64,000 nt of DNA, from assembly GCA_947044365.1 (NCBI GenBank), contig OX345636.1, positions 59,833,537 through 59,897,536 of the forward strand, in the 5' to 3' direction. Positions 1 to 14,403 of this stretch are shown here, one piece after another. The position numbers and the translations under genes were made by a program. Source of the stretch: Petrosia ficiformis. Its lineage: Eukaryota > Porifera > Demospongiae > Haplosclerida > Petrosiidae. Position 1 is the stretch's first letter. Each line of letters begins with the position of its first letter. The notes under the pieces were generated by a model. That model did not search any database, was not told where the DNA came from, and saw nothing but the letters and a program-made list of their open reading frames with translations.

Positions 1-874
1 TAAGACTATAATTATCTGTAATTATAATTAGTAATTATAGTAATCATTATGATAATATAAAGATTGTATGTAAAATACTTTTATTCATAAATAAATGCAT
101 AATCAATAAATTGAAGAATCATTAATGTCCAGCTTTGCCAACAAAGTGTTATGAATATCATTATGTGGTTGATTTGGGTATATATCATGATGGCAATCCT
201 GGACAGAATTGAGCAAACAGATTATATGTAACTTCTGAACATACTACATAACACGATTTAAAACTATATCAATGCATAGAAACCCACAACTACCAATGTA
301 GCAAACTTTGAAAACGTGCATATTTAATAAGTGAACATTGAAATTGTTTGTTTGATACTTAGCAACTATTTAACATACACTTGTCCCTAGGGAACGTATT
401 CAACGTAGCAGTCTAGCAGAAGCCAACAACAAGAGAAACGTTAACGTTGAGAAAACGTGTGTAGATACTGTAAAAAACGAAATTTTAAAATTATACAGTT
501 TGAACAGCGTTTCTATGGCGTTTTATCGTAGTACAGTTTGTACTACGGTCGTAGTACGAAGACGAAACATGAACTTTTTTTTGTTGTCTACTGTATATTC
601 ATTATTATTGATAATATCTAAATGATGAAGTATATGTGTCTATGTGTGTATAAAATACTTGTTTGTCTAATTGAACCACTCCCCTGATTCATAAATAGTG
701 AAGTCAAGTATGGATATGACATGATTTTATTATACACCATGTGATAAGTATTTGTATATGTATAGTATCAATTGATATTATTATGAATAACATTTACCAG
801 TGAAACTATTAATTATTACTAGTTTGTGTAGTGTTTATTACATGTACATGTATTGTTGTTATTTCATTATACAG
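1..874. other. Intron or upstream sequence before first ankyrin exon in the window
   Basis: No exon recognised. Positions 380-560 are less AT-rich, with several CpGs (AGAAACGTTAACGTTGAG, GTAGTACAGTTTGTACTACG palindrome), which might be regulatory; this is weak. Confidence 0.3.
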
Positions 875-973
875 GGTAGGTGGAGTTTACTGCATCAAGC
901 AGCTGATTGTAATAAAGTCAGTATAGTAGACCTGATTATAAAACATGGATGTGACGTGAACATACAAAATTTT
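875..973 (+). CDS. Exon: ankyrin repeat (33 codons, phase 0/0)
   Basis: The acceptor is ...ttatacag and the donor is GTAAGT. The exon translates to one ankyrin repeat beginning GRWSLLHQAAD and ending HGCDVNIQNF. Its length of exactly 33 codons is one repeat unit per exon. The helix signature (LLHQAA) and the hairpin (HGCDVN) are both present. It joins in frame to the next ankyrin exon 9.6 kb away. Confidence 0.85.
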
Positions 974-3900
974 GTAAGTGATTATATATTATTTGTTATA
1001 CACATGTAATATAATGGTTATAATATACAATTGAATACAATCATTAAGGTTACGGTACATATATACCAAAATCTGATCGTATTTATTTAAATGTAATATT
1101 AGAATAAAATTTCAACTGACCAATGGCTGATGCTAGCACTATGTACATGTAGTTATAAATCAAAAATAAGTTCATCCAATACATATTTTGATGTGATCTC
1201 CAGGTAAATATTTTCTATAAAGCTATAGCTACATGTAGGCCATCATGTGACATTTTTATTTTGCTAAACATTCAAGAGAAGCAGCAAATCATGATTATTC
1301 ATGATTTGTATCTCGTAACCTTAATGACAAAAGTTTCCAAACAAACTTTAACTATTAATTCAGTCAGTCAATCAGTTCACAAACTTAAAACTAATATTAA
1401 ACTTTATGGTTTCATTTGTTACTTGAAAGTTTATAAAAATAATGTATACATGTTATTACAGGATTTCCGTAAATTAGTCTCCTCTCCAGACTCCATAGTG
1501 CAAAATAGTCTGGTAATTTTGGCCAACATTCCTGTCACATGTAGTGACATAGCCAATCAGATCCCTCAGTTTATTAATTGATTACATGACTTTTTTAATT
1601 CAAAAATGTCATATTAAAACCTGTAATAAACGAATCTGTAACAAAGGTTGTGAAGCATCCCAGATACCAGCCTTCTACTATCATCTGGAGAGTATGATTT
1701 AATTCAAGTAACAAACTTATAGATTGAAATATTTGTTATACAAGTACAAGTAGGTTGAGTTAATCATGTGACAGTCACCAGATTAGGACATCGTTGTGCC
1801 AACCATTATGGAATGTTTTGTTCTACAGTGGGAATGGCATTCTGGGAATGTGACTATCTGTAAATAGTGTCATACTATAAGAGTGCTGTAACATTGTGGG
1901 GTGAGCCTGATAGCAAATTGTTCAGATAATTTCTGAGTATGCTGCTAAATAGAATACATGTATGTGGTATTATGTACGACATATACACATGTACATGTAC
2001 ATATAGAAGGATTTCAGTACCAACTCCCTAGTGGGAGTCACTCGTGCTTACCCCAATTATTAGATAGTATTTATACTTGTAACCCCATCATGACAACAGT
2101 TACAAGTATTACTAAACACATGTATTATAAACATGTATATTAGTGATCATATGATTATATGTATAGTAAACTAGTAGTTGATATAATCTGACAAGTTAAT
2201 AGATTGTCTTGTACTGATATAATCAGCTTTTTCCTTCTTTATGCAGTACTTGTACATGTAGTTTATAAAGTGTCAAATATAATGTCAATTGAAATGTATT
2301 GTAGCCATTTATTCCAGGCCATCCATTTTTAATTTCGTAAAACATTATTGGTTACAATTGTGGTTATACAATCTACACCCACTTGATTTGAAAGTGTTAT
2401 GATGGACAATGTTTCTTTTGTATCTGGTTCTTGTATATGAGCTTATCAAAAACACTGATGTTCAATATATTGTATTATCAGTACCTGACATTATTAAGTT
2501 CACGTACTATCACTGTACTTACAGTGTACTTTGTGAGTGAAGTACACTGTACTTCAAATGTACTACACCATATTTCACATAAGTACTATGCTATCACATA
2601 CAAATGTAATGGGAATTAACACACAACTATGATTACAGTACAATGTAGTACAACTATATATTATTATACTAATTAGGAGTGCAGTTGACTATCACCTTAT
2701 TAAAGTGTAGCTCCCATCATAGTATGTAAACTTAATTAAGTCAGGTACTACATGTACATGTATACATGTTGATTTTATAATACCTCTAGTATACATGTAT
2801 GTACATGTACATGTGGTATGTATAATACATGTATGTACATGTACATAAAAATGATGTTCACGTGCATTGTACATGTAGTATGTTACATGTACATGTATTA
2901 TACATTTACATGTACATACTTGTACGTGTACTGTAATTAATACACATGTACATGTGTACATACTATAGTATGTACATGTACATACATGTACAATAATACA
3001 TGTTAATACTATACATCATCTTCATACTATAGTACATATTAGATGTACATGTATATATACTATGGTACTTCTACATGTACATGTACAACTACAGTAATGT
3101 TATAATACAGTATATAATCTGTACTCAAAATTAAATGTGGGAAAACATTGGCCACACCCACCATTAATTAATTAAACACTAATGCAAAATCTACAGACTC
3201 AGAGAATTCTAAAACTTTCATAAATGCTTTTGAAACATTTCTAAGATGTTCATGCATGTACTATTACTTGACTGTCTATTACTATCCCATGTCTGAGTTC
3301 ACGTAACTACATGTTACATGCCTTGCTTTGGCAACAAAATTAAATACCACTTCCTCATAACAACCGTACATAAGTATATATAGCTAGAGTAAAGGCAAAA
3401 CACAAAGAAGCAATACTTACATGTATGCATGTATGGTTGTTATATGGAAGTGGAATTTAATTTTGTTCCCAAAGCAAGGCACCATCCCAATCTTGTTCCT
3501 GTGCTTTTTTGGTTTATATATAATTTTATTATTATATCAGTGTTTTTGAAAAGGCACCATTGACCCAAAGAGCTTCTTAATTATTTAGCACTGCACAGTT
3601 CTCTCTTTGAGCCACATGGTGCAGTTAATTATGATTACATTGTCACTAACAGCTTTGTTAACTGGCTCAAGATGTTTCCAATGGCATAACACTCTAACCA
3701 TTGTTGAGCCAATTTGGCACAAGCTTCAAACTTATCAAACCCTCTAATCCCCACATACTTTTAAAAAATGTTTTTATTATATAATCACAGTATAATAATT
3801 ATTATTATTGTCAAGTATTGTCTCAATTATTTTCTTATCAGTTCTGCACTGTGAGTGCATTCATTAAAATAGTAAGGCCCTTAATTAATCCTTAGACAAC

Positions 3901-6900
3901 TGTTGTTGATTATATGAGACATTTGGTACCATATTGCATTTATGATCATGATATAGCATTCCAAGTGTCATGTTTGTCCTCAGTAGCAAGTCCTTATTAA
4001 ATTAGAGAAAATCATGACAACTATTTGGGCTGAAAATGGACTGACAAGGATTTTTAATGGATATCTCCATTTGTTCAGCATTCATAAGGGCAGCACCACA
4101 TTGATACTTAGGTTTTCATGCATTTGAGAGGGTAGGTAGAATATTTGTATTTATACATGTATCTTCTTGAATGAACGTATGTACATGTACATGTATATTC
4201 TGGTACATGTAGATGGTGTCAGGCTGTTAGCACCATCAAGATAGGAGACAAAATGACGGATGTAATACTGTACATTAAATATCCTCTATCCATTTTAGTA
4301 TATTGTACATGTCAGTACAATGTCTCCATAAGTTACATGTACTGTACAACCTCTTAGAAGCAGTGCATAATTGATATCACAGACTTATAATTGATAATCA
4401 GAAGAATTTTCAATATCGATTGATTAATAGATTAATCATCCCAGTCCTACATGTACTTAAAAGTCTATTTATAGTAACATCATCCTGATAAGCACATTGA
4501 TTTAAAAGATTGCACTCTGGCTCTGTAATGATATTCATAACTCTTATTAATTTTAAAAACATATTTCAGCTACATGTACATAAACAGCAGTGTTTCTCCC
4601 AGGATAAATATTAAGTGTGAGGGAGTGCATCAGTGGTACATGACATTTGGGCAACAATGTTCAATCAGTGTTGTAAAACAGTGTTTTTAAAATTCAAAAC
4701 TAAATGGTAGGGGAGCAAGACTGATATAGCGCCATGGTACCACCCTTAATGGGGGAAACACTGAAAACAGGTCTTCAGAGAAGTGCTTGTTTCAGTTAAA
4801 GTTTTGTTTTTATCCAATTCTTATATGCCTAATCACAAAGAGCTGGATAATCAAACTCTTAGGTACACTGTACATTTCTCTGGAGTGTAATGGATCACAT
4901 ACAATTGAAACTACACATGCATGTACTTGTACATGTAATGGTTAACTACAAACTGTTCAGTCCACTTTCCTACTTACATGTAGTTTTGTATTGTCACTAT
5001 AGTGACAATTGTCACTACAAACAGTGGAATTCTCACTCTCTGTAGCAATATCTCGTATATGTATTGATGTTCATGTTTTGCAGGTCATCCTACATAGGGG
5101 GTGTATGCAACCATATTTAAACATTTGCTTAACCCTTAGAGGACTGATGTCACATATATGTGACATTTCATCCCTATGTGGTTCGCTGTCTGTTCCTAGC
5201 TACACGAGCTGTCCAAATGGTTGTAATTGGCGTCAGGCACAAGTTGATGAACCTGGCTAAAAAATTTGATTGTTTTCTGGCCGCCCTTTGGCCTAAATAA
5301 CAATCATGGGGGAAATTTTAAGGGGGGGTGTCCCCCTGTTAATGCGGGGGTTCGAAGTGGGTGCAGCCCTCTTGCTGTCGATGAATTTGGCATTTTTTGA
5401 TCACTCCCACGTTGTCTGGTGGGTACCTGAGGCATTTTCCTTGCTGTGAAACCTGAAATCGTGGGTGTAGCTGGTGCCAACATGCAGTGGGGTCATTTTG
5501 TTAGCCCCAGTTCCAGTCAAAAGAAGGAGAGCACTGCATTTGATTTGATCCTACGAAGTGCTTGGGGACTTTCGAGTCCCGGTAAGCAAGTTGGTGGAAG
5601 TAGTACTCCACGTCGGAAAAGGAGTAGAGAAAGTGAACGGTGCCCACATTATATGCAATAGAGTCACCAGTGTTGGAAATGGGAAGAATTTTGAATACAT
5701 TAATACATGTACTTGTGCTATATATACTATATAAGTTACATGTACATGTTCATACTGTATTTACATGTATATTAGTACTTATACTTGTTATTATAATGCT
5801 TGTTGATATTATGATATGTACATGTAGTACATGTATACCATGTATATTACATGTACATGTACATGTACATACATGTGGTACATTTACATACATACAGTGT
5901 GTACTGCAATACAGTATATATGCTATTGTACATTTTGTAGCTAGCACACATCTACATACATGTACAATTATTCATGTTAATACTATAGATCATTTTCTTA
6001 CTATACTACATATTACATGTACATAGGATAGTACATGTACATGCATATACATGTACACAATATAGTTATGCGAGCATAAACAAGTCTATAGCCACCAAAC
6101 TACATGTACATGTTATTTTAGGTATCAGCTGTGTTTGTATGTACATGTACTACATGTATTAATTCAGCTATGATAATTTATGATTATAATAAATTATCAT
6201 TCAAGCCTTTCAAATGTTGATTACTAACACCTCGAGGATTCTGTGATATCATGATTGTTTTATAGTGACAATATTATATACTCACCTATACAGATTCATT
6301 ATTTGATAGTATAGGTCACATGTGAAAGTATAATTTCACTCCATTATTTTATTCATATACATATTCATATGCATGTACATAGACATTGTGGAATAAAAAC
6401 AAGAAAATGAATTTTTAGTAATAGTTGGAACTATACAATATTCAAAATTAAATGAATCTGTATAAATACTAATACATGTAATTCTCCCCCTTTTATACAA
6501 GTCATATTCCCACCTGATTATCTAATGATCCAGGTAACATGTTCACTTTCAGTTGGTACATAGTCTGGTAATTATAGTGTATTTATTAACTGACATACAG
6601 TATAATTATATCAATAAAAAGTCACCATACAGTGCAGTAATTACTCAGTTTCTACAGTACATTAAAAGTGGTTTGACAGTAATTGGTGTACTTATGAATT
6701 ACTGTAATTACTGTACTATACTGACAGTAGAAATAAGGTAATTATTGTTACTGTATGATGACTTTTTATTGACATGTGTGGTACGTTTATCATTACTGTA
6801 AAAGTCATTTTTAAAACTAATTTTTAAATAAAACCTGTTCTTGTTATGCAAGCTATGAAAATACATGAAGTTTGATTAGTGTAGTTGTGAGAGACATCAA

Positions 6901-9900
6901 GCTGATAATTATATACCAATGCTAATTAATGAATTAATTAACCATTATATAGATGACATCAAATACACGTATATGTAATTATTACACTTACAGTCACTAT
7001 CCTAGCATAATGTTTGTGTTCAGTTGCAAGCTCTTAAAAGTCAAATACATGTGAATAATTTTGCCCCATTTTTGGCTAAATGTTATAGACATGTACATTC
7101 TGTATTTATTATAATTATGGATAGTGACATTACCCTCATGATAAGACACAAACTGACTGAATGTTATACGTACATTAAACATCTCTCCTGATACAATACA
7201 TTGGCTATTCATAAATAAATCAAGTCTACCATTCTATTGTAAGCATTACTAGTATACAGTGTTCTCAACAGGATTTTAGCACTTGGTAGTGCCTGTAAAA
7301 CTAAGATTTATTAGGTGTGACTAAGTTTCTTGAATCAGGCCACAAGTTAGTAGGAAAATAATGAGTGATAGTAGTGTAGGCTTAATCCCAGAGCTGAAAT
7401 GATGGACCAGCACCACCACTAAAAAGCCTAGTGAGAACATACCCTGCTAGTATATTGTCTAATATATCCATAAATTAGACATGCTATGAGACCTTTTAAA
7501 GTGGACAATTTTCAGTCTCAATTGACCTCTTGCTAATCGTTTTAGTTAAACACCCTTTATAATATAAGAACAGCTTGCTATTCTGTAAAGTAGCCACTAA
7601 ATGTCCCAAATAATATCTTTACTAGAGAATGCTTGCATGCATGCAGTCATTGTGGGGCAAGCCTGAGAAGGAATAACCAAATGAGCAAAAGCAAGCAGAA
7701 GGGAAGAAGAGCAAAATGCAACAGTTCATGAGTTGGTTTTGATTTTAGAGCAACAGGAACTCACAAAACATGTAGATCAGTTTATCAGTACTATCAATCC
7801 AATCTCTCCTCTTTAGTCTATGCAGTTTGTCTAGCTTTGTCCCTCTCTCTTCTTTTCATCGATCTCTTTTCATCCATAGCTATCACACAATGACACACAT
7901 GTAGCTTTGTTAATTAATTAATAAAACGTTTTAGTATTTCAACAATAAGATATTTGCGAAATACATACGTACATGTACCAAAAATTTATTGAAAAGTCAA
8001 CACGGTTTAATAGAACATACGGAATCATGTATAATACATACACATGTACATACATGTACATACATATATACGTAAAGAAAATTCTCAACCAACTCCCTAG
8101 TGTAGGGTTGTCTCAATTCAAACAACAATACATAAATAATATTACATGTATATATTATGGGCAATAGATTGATACTAATATAATATAATTGATATAATAC
8201 TTGAACATTCTCTACATTAATGATGTCTGTTAGCCATCTTGAAGATCTTGTTAATTGTATAGACACTTGATAACAAATGATATGTGGTTATGAAGACATG
8301 TATGTCTATTAGCAGTAGTGTTGTATTATTATGACAATGATGAGCACTATTAGTTATAGTATGACTAGTTTATCACTAGTTATGATTTAATTATCTATAA
8401 TAATATAGGCTTACTAAAAGGGTTTTAATTTTAGATAACTAACTAAAATTCCCAATTATTGGTGAATTTTGATTTTAGTTAATTATAGTTATTTCATCAG
8501 ACCTGTAATTTACGTAGTTATAGTTTAGCTAAAAGTCATAATGTCTTTAATGGAAGGGGTTTTAGTTATAATTATGTTTAATTAAAACAACACTAATTGG
8601 TAGTTGTCATTTTGTAGCATAATATAGTATTATAGCTATATACATGTATGTATGAATAATGTAATATTAATTTTAAAAGTTAACACAATGGTATTATGGT
8701 ACAATATACAAGAAAGAAGTGTGACTTACATCATAATATATGTGATGTAATTTTCAAAAACGGACACTTCCCAAAAATTTGGTATCAGGAAGAGCTACAA
8801 TATTAATCTTCATATTAATTTTCAGTACAAAATGGTAGACTTATGAGCTATTAACATTAATTTGATCGAAATTGTTTTACAGGAAAGTGTCCCTTTCCAA
8901 ACATTAGATCACATGTTGATGTTAGTTATATTCATGTACATACACATGCATGTATATATACATTCTTTTTCTACATAAGCTATAACTATTCCTCTACATG
9001 TAATCACATATACACATAGTCACACACATGCTTTTATTGCTTTAACAATTCATAAGAAATTTTGTGATAATAATCAGATATGGGTTCACTTACAATTACA
9101 ATTGTAATTGAGGTCAATTACAATTACAATTATGTAGTTGTAATTGTACTGTAATTGAAACATTTGTATTGATGCTATTTTTAACCATAAGGATTTTACT
9201 TTCATTCATTCATTCTATACCAAATTATTAAAATGTAATGGTTATTATACATGTAGACACTTTCATTTTAGAATTTATGCTACCGGCTTAGAGGTATTGC
9301 TGTAATTATATTGTAATTGCATGCGACTGTACATGTAATTGTAGTTGAATGTCACATAATTGTAATTGTAATTAACCAGTGGTAGCTACACTGACAATAA
9401 TTGAAGCTGTAATTGTAATTGGCCTTTTGTAATTGAACCCAGACCTGGTACACATACATGTACATGTAGATGTACATGTACATAACCCCACTATTAATTA
9501 ATAATTTATATTCACATGTCACCTGAAATAATTGGAACAGAGTGTTTGTATAAATGTAGCATTGTTAAGTAAATTCTTAGCTTGATACACCTACTATTAT
9601 TCCACTTTATATAAGTGAACAACTACATTTTGTATTTAGTAATAACAACTATTGATCTTCCAGATATTAAATTCTATCATCTTTTATAATTAATAATGAA
9701 GATTTTAATAATAATCATTTGTTTTACGTATGTAGATATTCTCTTTTGTATACATTATACACATGTATCATGTACTTTTATATCTTCATTGTATCTAATT
9801 CAGATTATAAAGAGTATCACCATACCATTGTGTATACTTACATAATCTTGTTTGAATTCTCATTAGTTTATATCTTATAATTCAGTTACATTCCTCCCTA

Positions 9901-12900
9901 CTTAATCAACATGATGTTAAATGTAGTATCCTATCAAGACACTAAATTGTTTAATATAATTAACCCGAGCGCGTAGGCGGAGGGTTATAGTAGTCTTCTG
10001 GTGTGTGTGTGTGTGTGTGTGTGTGTCTGTGTGTTACCGCTTGATCTCCACAACTGCAAGGTCTTACTGTATTCTGAGCATATCTGCAGAATACTGGTAT
10101 AGTGAAAGGTAAGAAATAAAAGCGATTTGTTCTGAACTAGTCATGTTACAGAGAAACAGCCGTGCAAATACTCGTCGATCTGTCGCCATCTTGAAATTTT
10201 ATTGTTTTTGCTGATGTCAGCAGGAAACACTGAACACTAACTTTTGTCTCTTTGAAGTTTTGTTTCTTAGGCTTTGTCTATCGTCCTAACGAGTGTTTAT
10301 ACAGCTATTTGTGAAGTTTTGTCCAGAAATTCGCTAGTTCTCAAGAGATCTCATGGCCATGCTATCTCCATAATTTGCATATTCATGATGTACTACTGAA
10401 TGGGGGTGTTCCTGGCTGTTGCAATAGGTTACTTAGGCAAAGTTGTTCTAAAGCCATGCTGTTTTTGCAAGCTAGCGAGGGTTCTGCACTTTAGTGCATT
10501 CATTATGATTAGTAATTGAGTCATGCATTTCTAATATGAATTGATTGTACAAATTCTAAAGAATTACTTTTATTATTTCTTTTACATAGTATGGATGGAC
10601 ACCTACTCATCAGGCTGCTATTAACAACAGTGTAGATGCACTATCTGCACTAATACGTCATGGATCAAAATTGGACACACAGGATAATGTTAGTTCTAAT
10701 AACACACTATACTATAGTATAGTACCTCACATGTAACAAATACAATGTTCAATGTACTGTAAATTGGGAGGGTATAAAACCCGGAACAGAAGGAAACTGA
10801 ATGTGGAATGGAACGGAACGGAACCGAACTGGAAGTTGATAACTATTATTATATGTTTGGTAATTGAATTTAATATGTAATTTTAATATTATATCGTGTG
10901 CAAAAAAAACAACAAAGTTTGTACCTTCATTAGTGGAATATTTACCTACCAAATGTGAAGATTCTAGACTGAACAAGTGTACATGTATAAAGATGAGAGG
11001 TGAACAGCTCATTATTCTTTGTAACAATAATCAATATGGACATACAATGAAACAAAAGTAGTTACATCATATATAGTAACTTATTAAGTAACTTAACAAA
11101 TACATGTACAGTACATAGGTAACAAAGTATCTACATAAGTGACATATAGCAACTCATTAAGTATCACTTGCAATGTACATTGTGTAAATAAATAAGTAAC
11201 GTCATACGAGTAGTCTTGTCACTGGAATCTTCACATTTGATAGGTGAATCTTCCATCAATAAAGGTACACACTTAGATGTTTTGAATGGTGGTGGTAGAG
11301 GTTGTGGTGATGAAGATGGTGACAGAGAATCATATTCATTGCTAGAAATTAAAATGAGTTCAGAAATCATACCTCTTCCACATTTGTCTTTTTGCACATG
11401 CTAATAATAATTATTATTAAGATTATTAATTTCTGGTTCTGTTTCGTTCCAGTTTTTATACCTTCCAACCAAAATTATATTATACATGTAATCAAATTTG
11501 ATTAAACACTTACATGTACTTTAATAACTCACTATTCAGCCATTTTGTACAGGAAGCCAACAAAAAAATGATACATGTATCCCATCCTGGATATCGACTT
11601 CCTGTACATAATGGTGGAGTGGTAAGCAATTGTAGCTAATCATTTATTTGTGGTAGAGTACAACTTGTCAATTTTTGTAATTTCAGTCACATAATAAGAG
11701 CTATTTATTAAACAATGATCTAAAGTTATTAATACTAGGGGCGGACGATAGTGATGATAGTTCGACTATTGTTATCATCAGCACTATTATCGTGATAGTG
11801 ATAGTCAAAATTCTCTAATGCAATAGTAAACACACGGGATTGCACAGCACTAATCACCACACCAACATTGCCACATGTGTAAACTCTAGGAGAAGTGTGA
11901 ATAAAATGGAAACTGATTCTGCAAGTGACATAGCTCTAGATTGTGAACTAGAAGTTCTTCCATTGTAAGGTTCTAAGCATGATGTTTAGCAGTATTTCTG
12001 TATACCTGTAATAGAAGGAAATTTGCAGAACCAGATAATATTAGGTTGTGAATATAAAAAGAAAATCAAACATTCTGGAAATACTTCCAATATGAGATTC
12101 TATTTACTGCTATGTCAAAAGTACAGACTCCTAGTAGCAAAATAGTAAACAGAAATCTACTGAATCAAAAAAGCTGTCCCTTGAATCCCATACTACTATA
12201 CCAAGAAACTAACAAATTGAAAGGAATTGTGTTTATATGTTATGATAGTATTCACTGTTGTTTCGGTAATTACTAACTATCATGATAGTAAAAAAATTCA
12301 CTATTGCCCAGCCCTAATTAATACACAGCCATCTTAATCAAACTTCCATCTTGTAAAAGTCTGATATACATTTTGTACATGTATACACTTGTCCTCAAAG
12401 CACTTCCTCATATGTAAAGTGAGTGGTAACACCAGACTATCTAGTAATTATACAATGACACCTTAGCTCACTATGTAGTTGATAATAATCTTTTCACTGA
12501 ATACATACATGTACATAAACTCAATGAATGAGTCTTCCAAGTAGATTCTTAATCTCTCATACATGTACATACATGTAGTGTTGGGCGATTATGAGAATTG
12601 ATGATATGATAATCATACAGTATATATTCACGATTATCACGGTTATAATCAAAGAGATTTGTAGTATTCCCACCTTTGGCTTGGACTGATTTTTTACACT
12701 TGTAACAAACGGGCCTCTTGTTCTGACTCAATCATAATACAATCTTCTGTTGCCTGTAGTCCCAAGTAAGTTCAAACACAACTTTTTGTGTTTTTTTCTT
12801 CTTTACAACATTCATTCCCTGAGCTTGATGTAAAGCCATCTTTTTACTTAAGACATCATTACTGTAGTGTGTACATGTACATGTAGATGGTACTACAATC

Positions 12901-14368
12901 ATTACTGTAGTGTGTACATGTACAAATGAACATCTACTACATGTACATGTAAATGGTACTACAATCATTACTGTAGTGTGTACATGTACAAATAAACATC
13001 TACTACATGTACATGTAGATGGTACTACCATCATTACTGTAGTGTGTACATGTACAAATGAACATCTACTACATGTACATGTAGATGGTACTATAATCAT
13101 TACTGTAGTGTGTACATGTACAAATGAACATCTACTACATGTACATGTAGATGGTACTACAATCATTACTGTAGTGTGTACATGTACAAATGAACATCTA
13201 GTACATGTACATGTACATGTAGATGGTACTACCATCATTACTGTAGTGTGTACATGTACAAATGAACATCTACTACATGTACATGTAGATGGTACTACCA
13301 TCATTACTGTAGTGTGTACATGTACAGGTATTATAAAGTCAACAAGTTTTATAATAACAAGTATAAGTACTAGTATATATGTATACAGTGTATACATGTA
13401 TATTATACATACAGCCGGTATAAACATGTAGTCATGTACTTAGTCTCATGTGGCTAACATGCATTGTATCATAAAATGAGGCAACATCTGGGGAAATTGT
13501 AACATTTCTGCTGGAAGATTTATCACAGAGCCAATCAAATTCGTTTGGTCATATGACTTTCACCAAAAGAAAATGTATTATAGTGTAACTGGAGACTATA
13601 CAGAACATTCAGACACTTGCCTTGCTGTATTGCAATACCAAACAACCATTCTGGTTTCTGTGGCTTTATTAGATGATCTTCTATCCAACAAAGTAAATTA
13701 GAATTCTGAATGTGTTCAAATTTTAAAGATATAACAAGATATATTGAGAAAAAACATCCCTATGGGATACGTAGAAACTGGAACTAATAGCTAGCTATTC
13801 TGCCTGAAATATATTCCTAAAGTTCTCCAAGGTCCTTTGAAAGGTCAGGAAAGTAGATAATCAAAATAATAACTATAATCAAGGCCTTGATTCGAGCCCC
13901 CACCCCGAGTGCTATATATTTCCTGTACAGCATGAGCAAAACAGTGGTTTATTAACTGTTTTAGAGAGAGAAAGGTGGCTACCAAGGAGAATTTTACTAT
14001 GAAATGATTGTTTTACAAATGTGGGTGTAGATAAAAGTATACCTATGACTGCTTTGTGGTGTCCAGCATTCAGTAATCATGGCTGACTTTATCAAGCATG
14101 AAAGACAACAGCTTATTATAGTTATTATTTTGATTATCTACTTTCCTGACCTTTCAAAGGACATTGGAGAACTTTAGGAATATATTTCAGGCAGAATAGC
14201 TAGCTATTAGTTCCAGTTTCTACGTAAGCTACTTGGCTTTCTTTCTGCTGGTTTCTAGAGCTCGAGCGCGCATTCTTTTACGCGCCACACCCATTAATTG
14301 ACCGAGCCCCCAGGAATGACGCAACTTCCTTAACTACGTATACAACGCATACTCGCGCAAGTGACACA

Positions 14369-14403
<35 letters not shown>

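Larger units (their letters stand above)
10725..12462 (+). repeat. Segmental duplication, copy 1
   Basis: About 1.74 kb, from CCTCACATGTAACAAATACA to TATCTAGTAATTATACAAT. It is nearly identical to 16018-17792 apart from indels. It contains a GGTATAAAA-ended element (about 10768-11474), a small foldback (11536-11622) and a hAT MITE. The direct copies are 5.3 kb apart within one intron. Confidence 0.85.

Noticed and set aside
1261..1581. Possible exon at 1455-1510 of the first ankyrin gene
   Set aside because: It has an AG and a weak donor but no ankyrin pattern, and the ankyrin exons at 875 and 10590 join without it.
10749..11027. Minus-strand frame of 92 codons, conserved at 16042-16326
   Set aside because: Both are in the 1.75-kb segmental duplication; no known domain and no splice context.
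12732..13431. 231- and 173-codon Cys/His/Val-rich frames on both strands
   Set aside because: Made by a 66-bp minisatellite (multiple of three). Only the BED-finger fragment at its left edge is real protein history.
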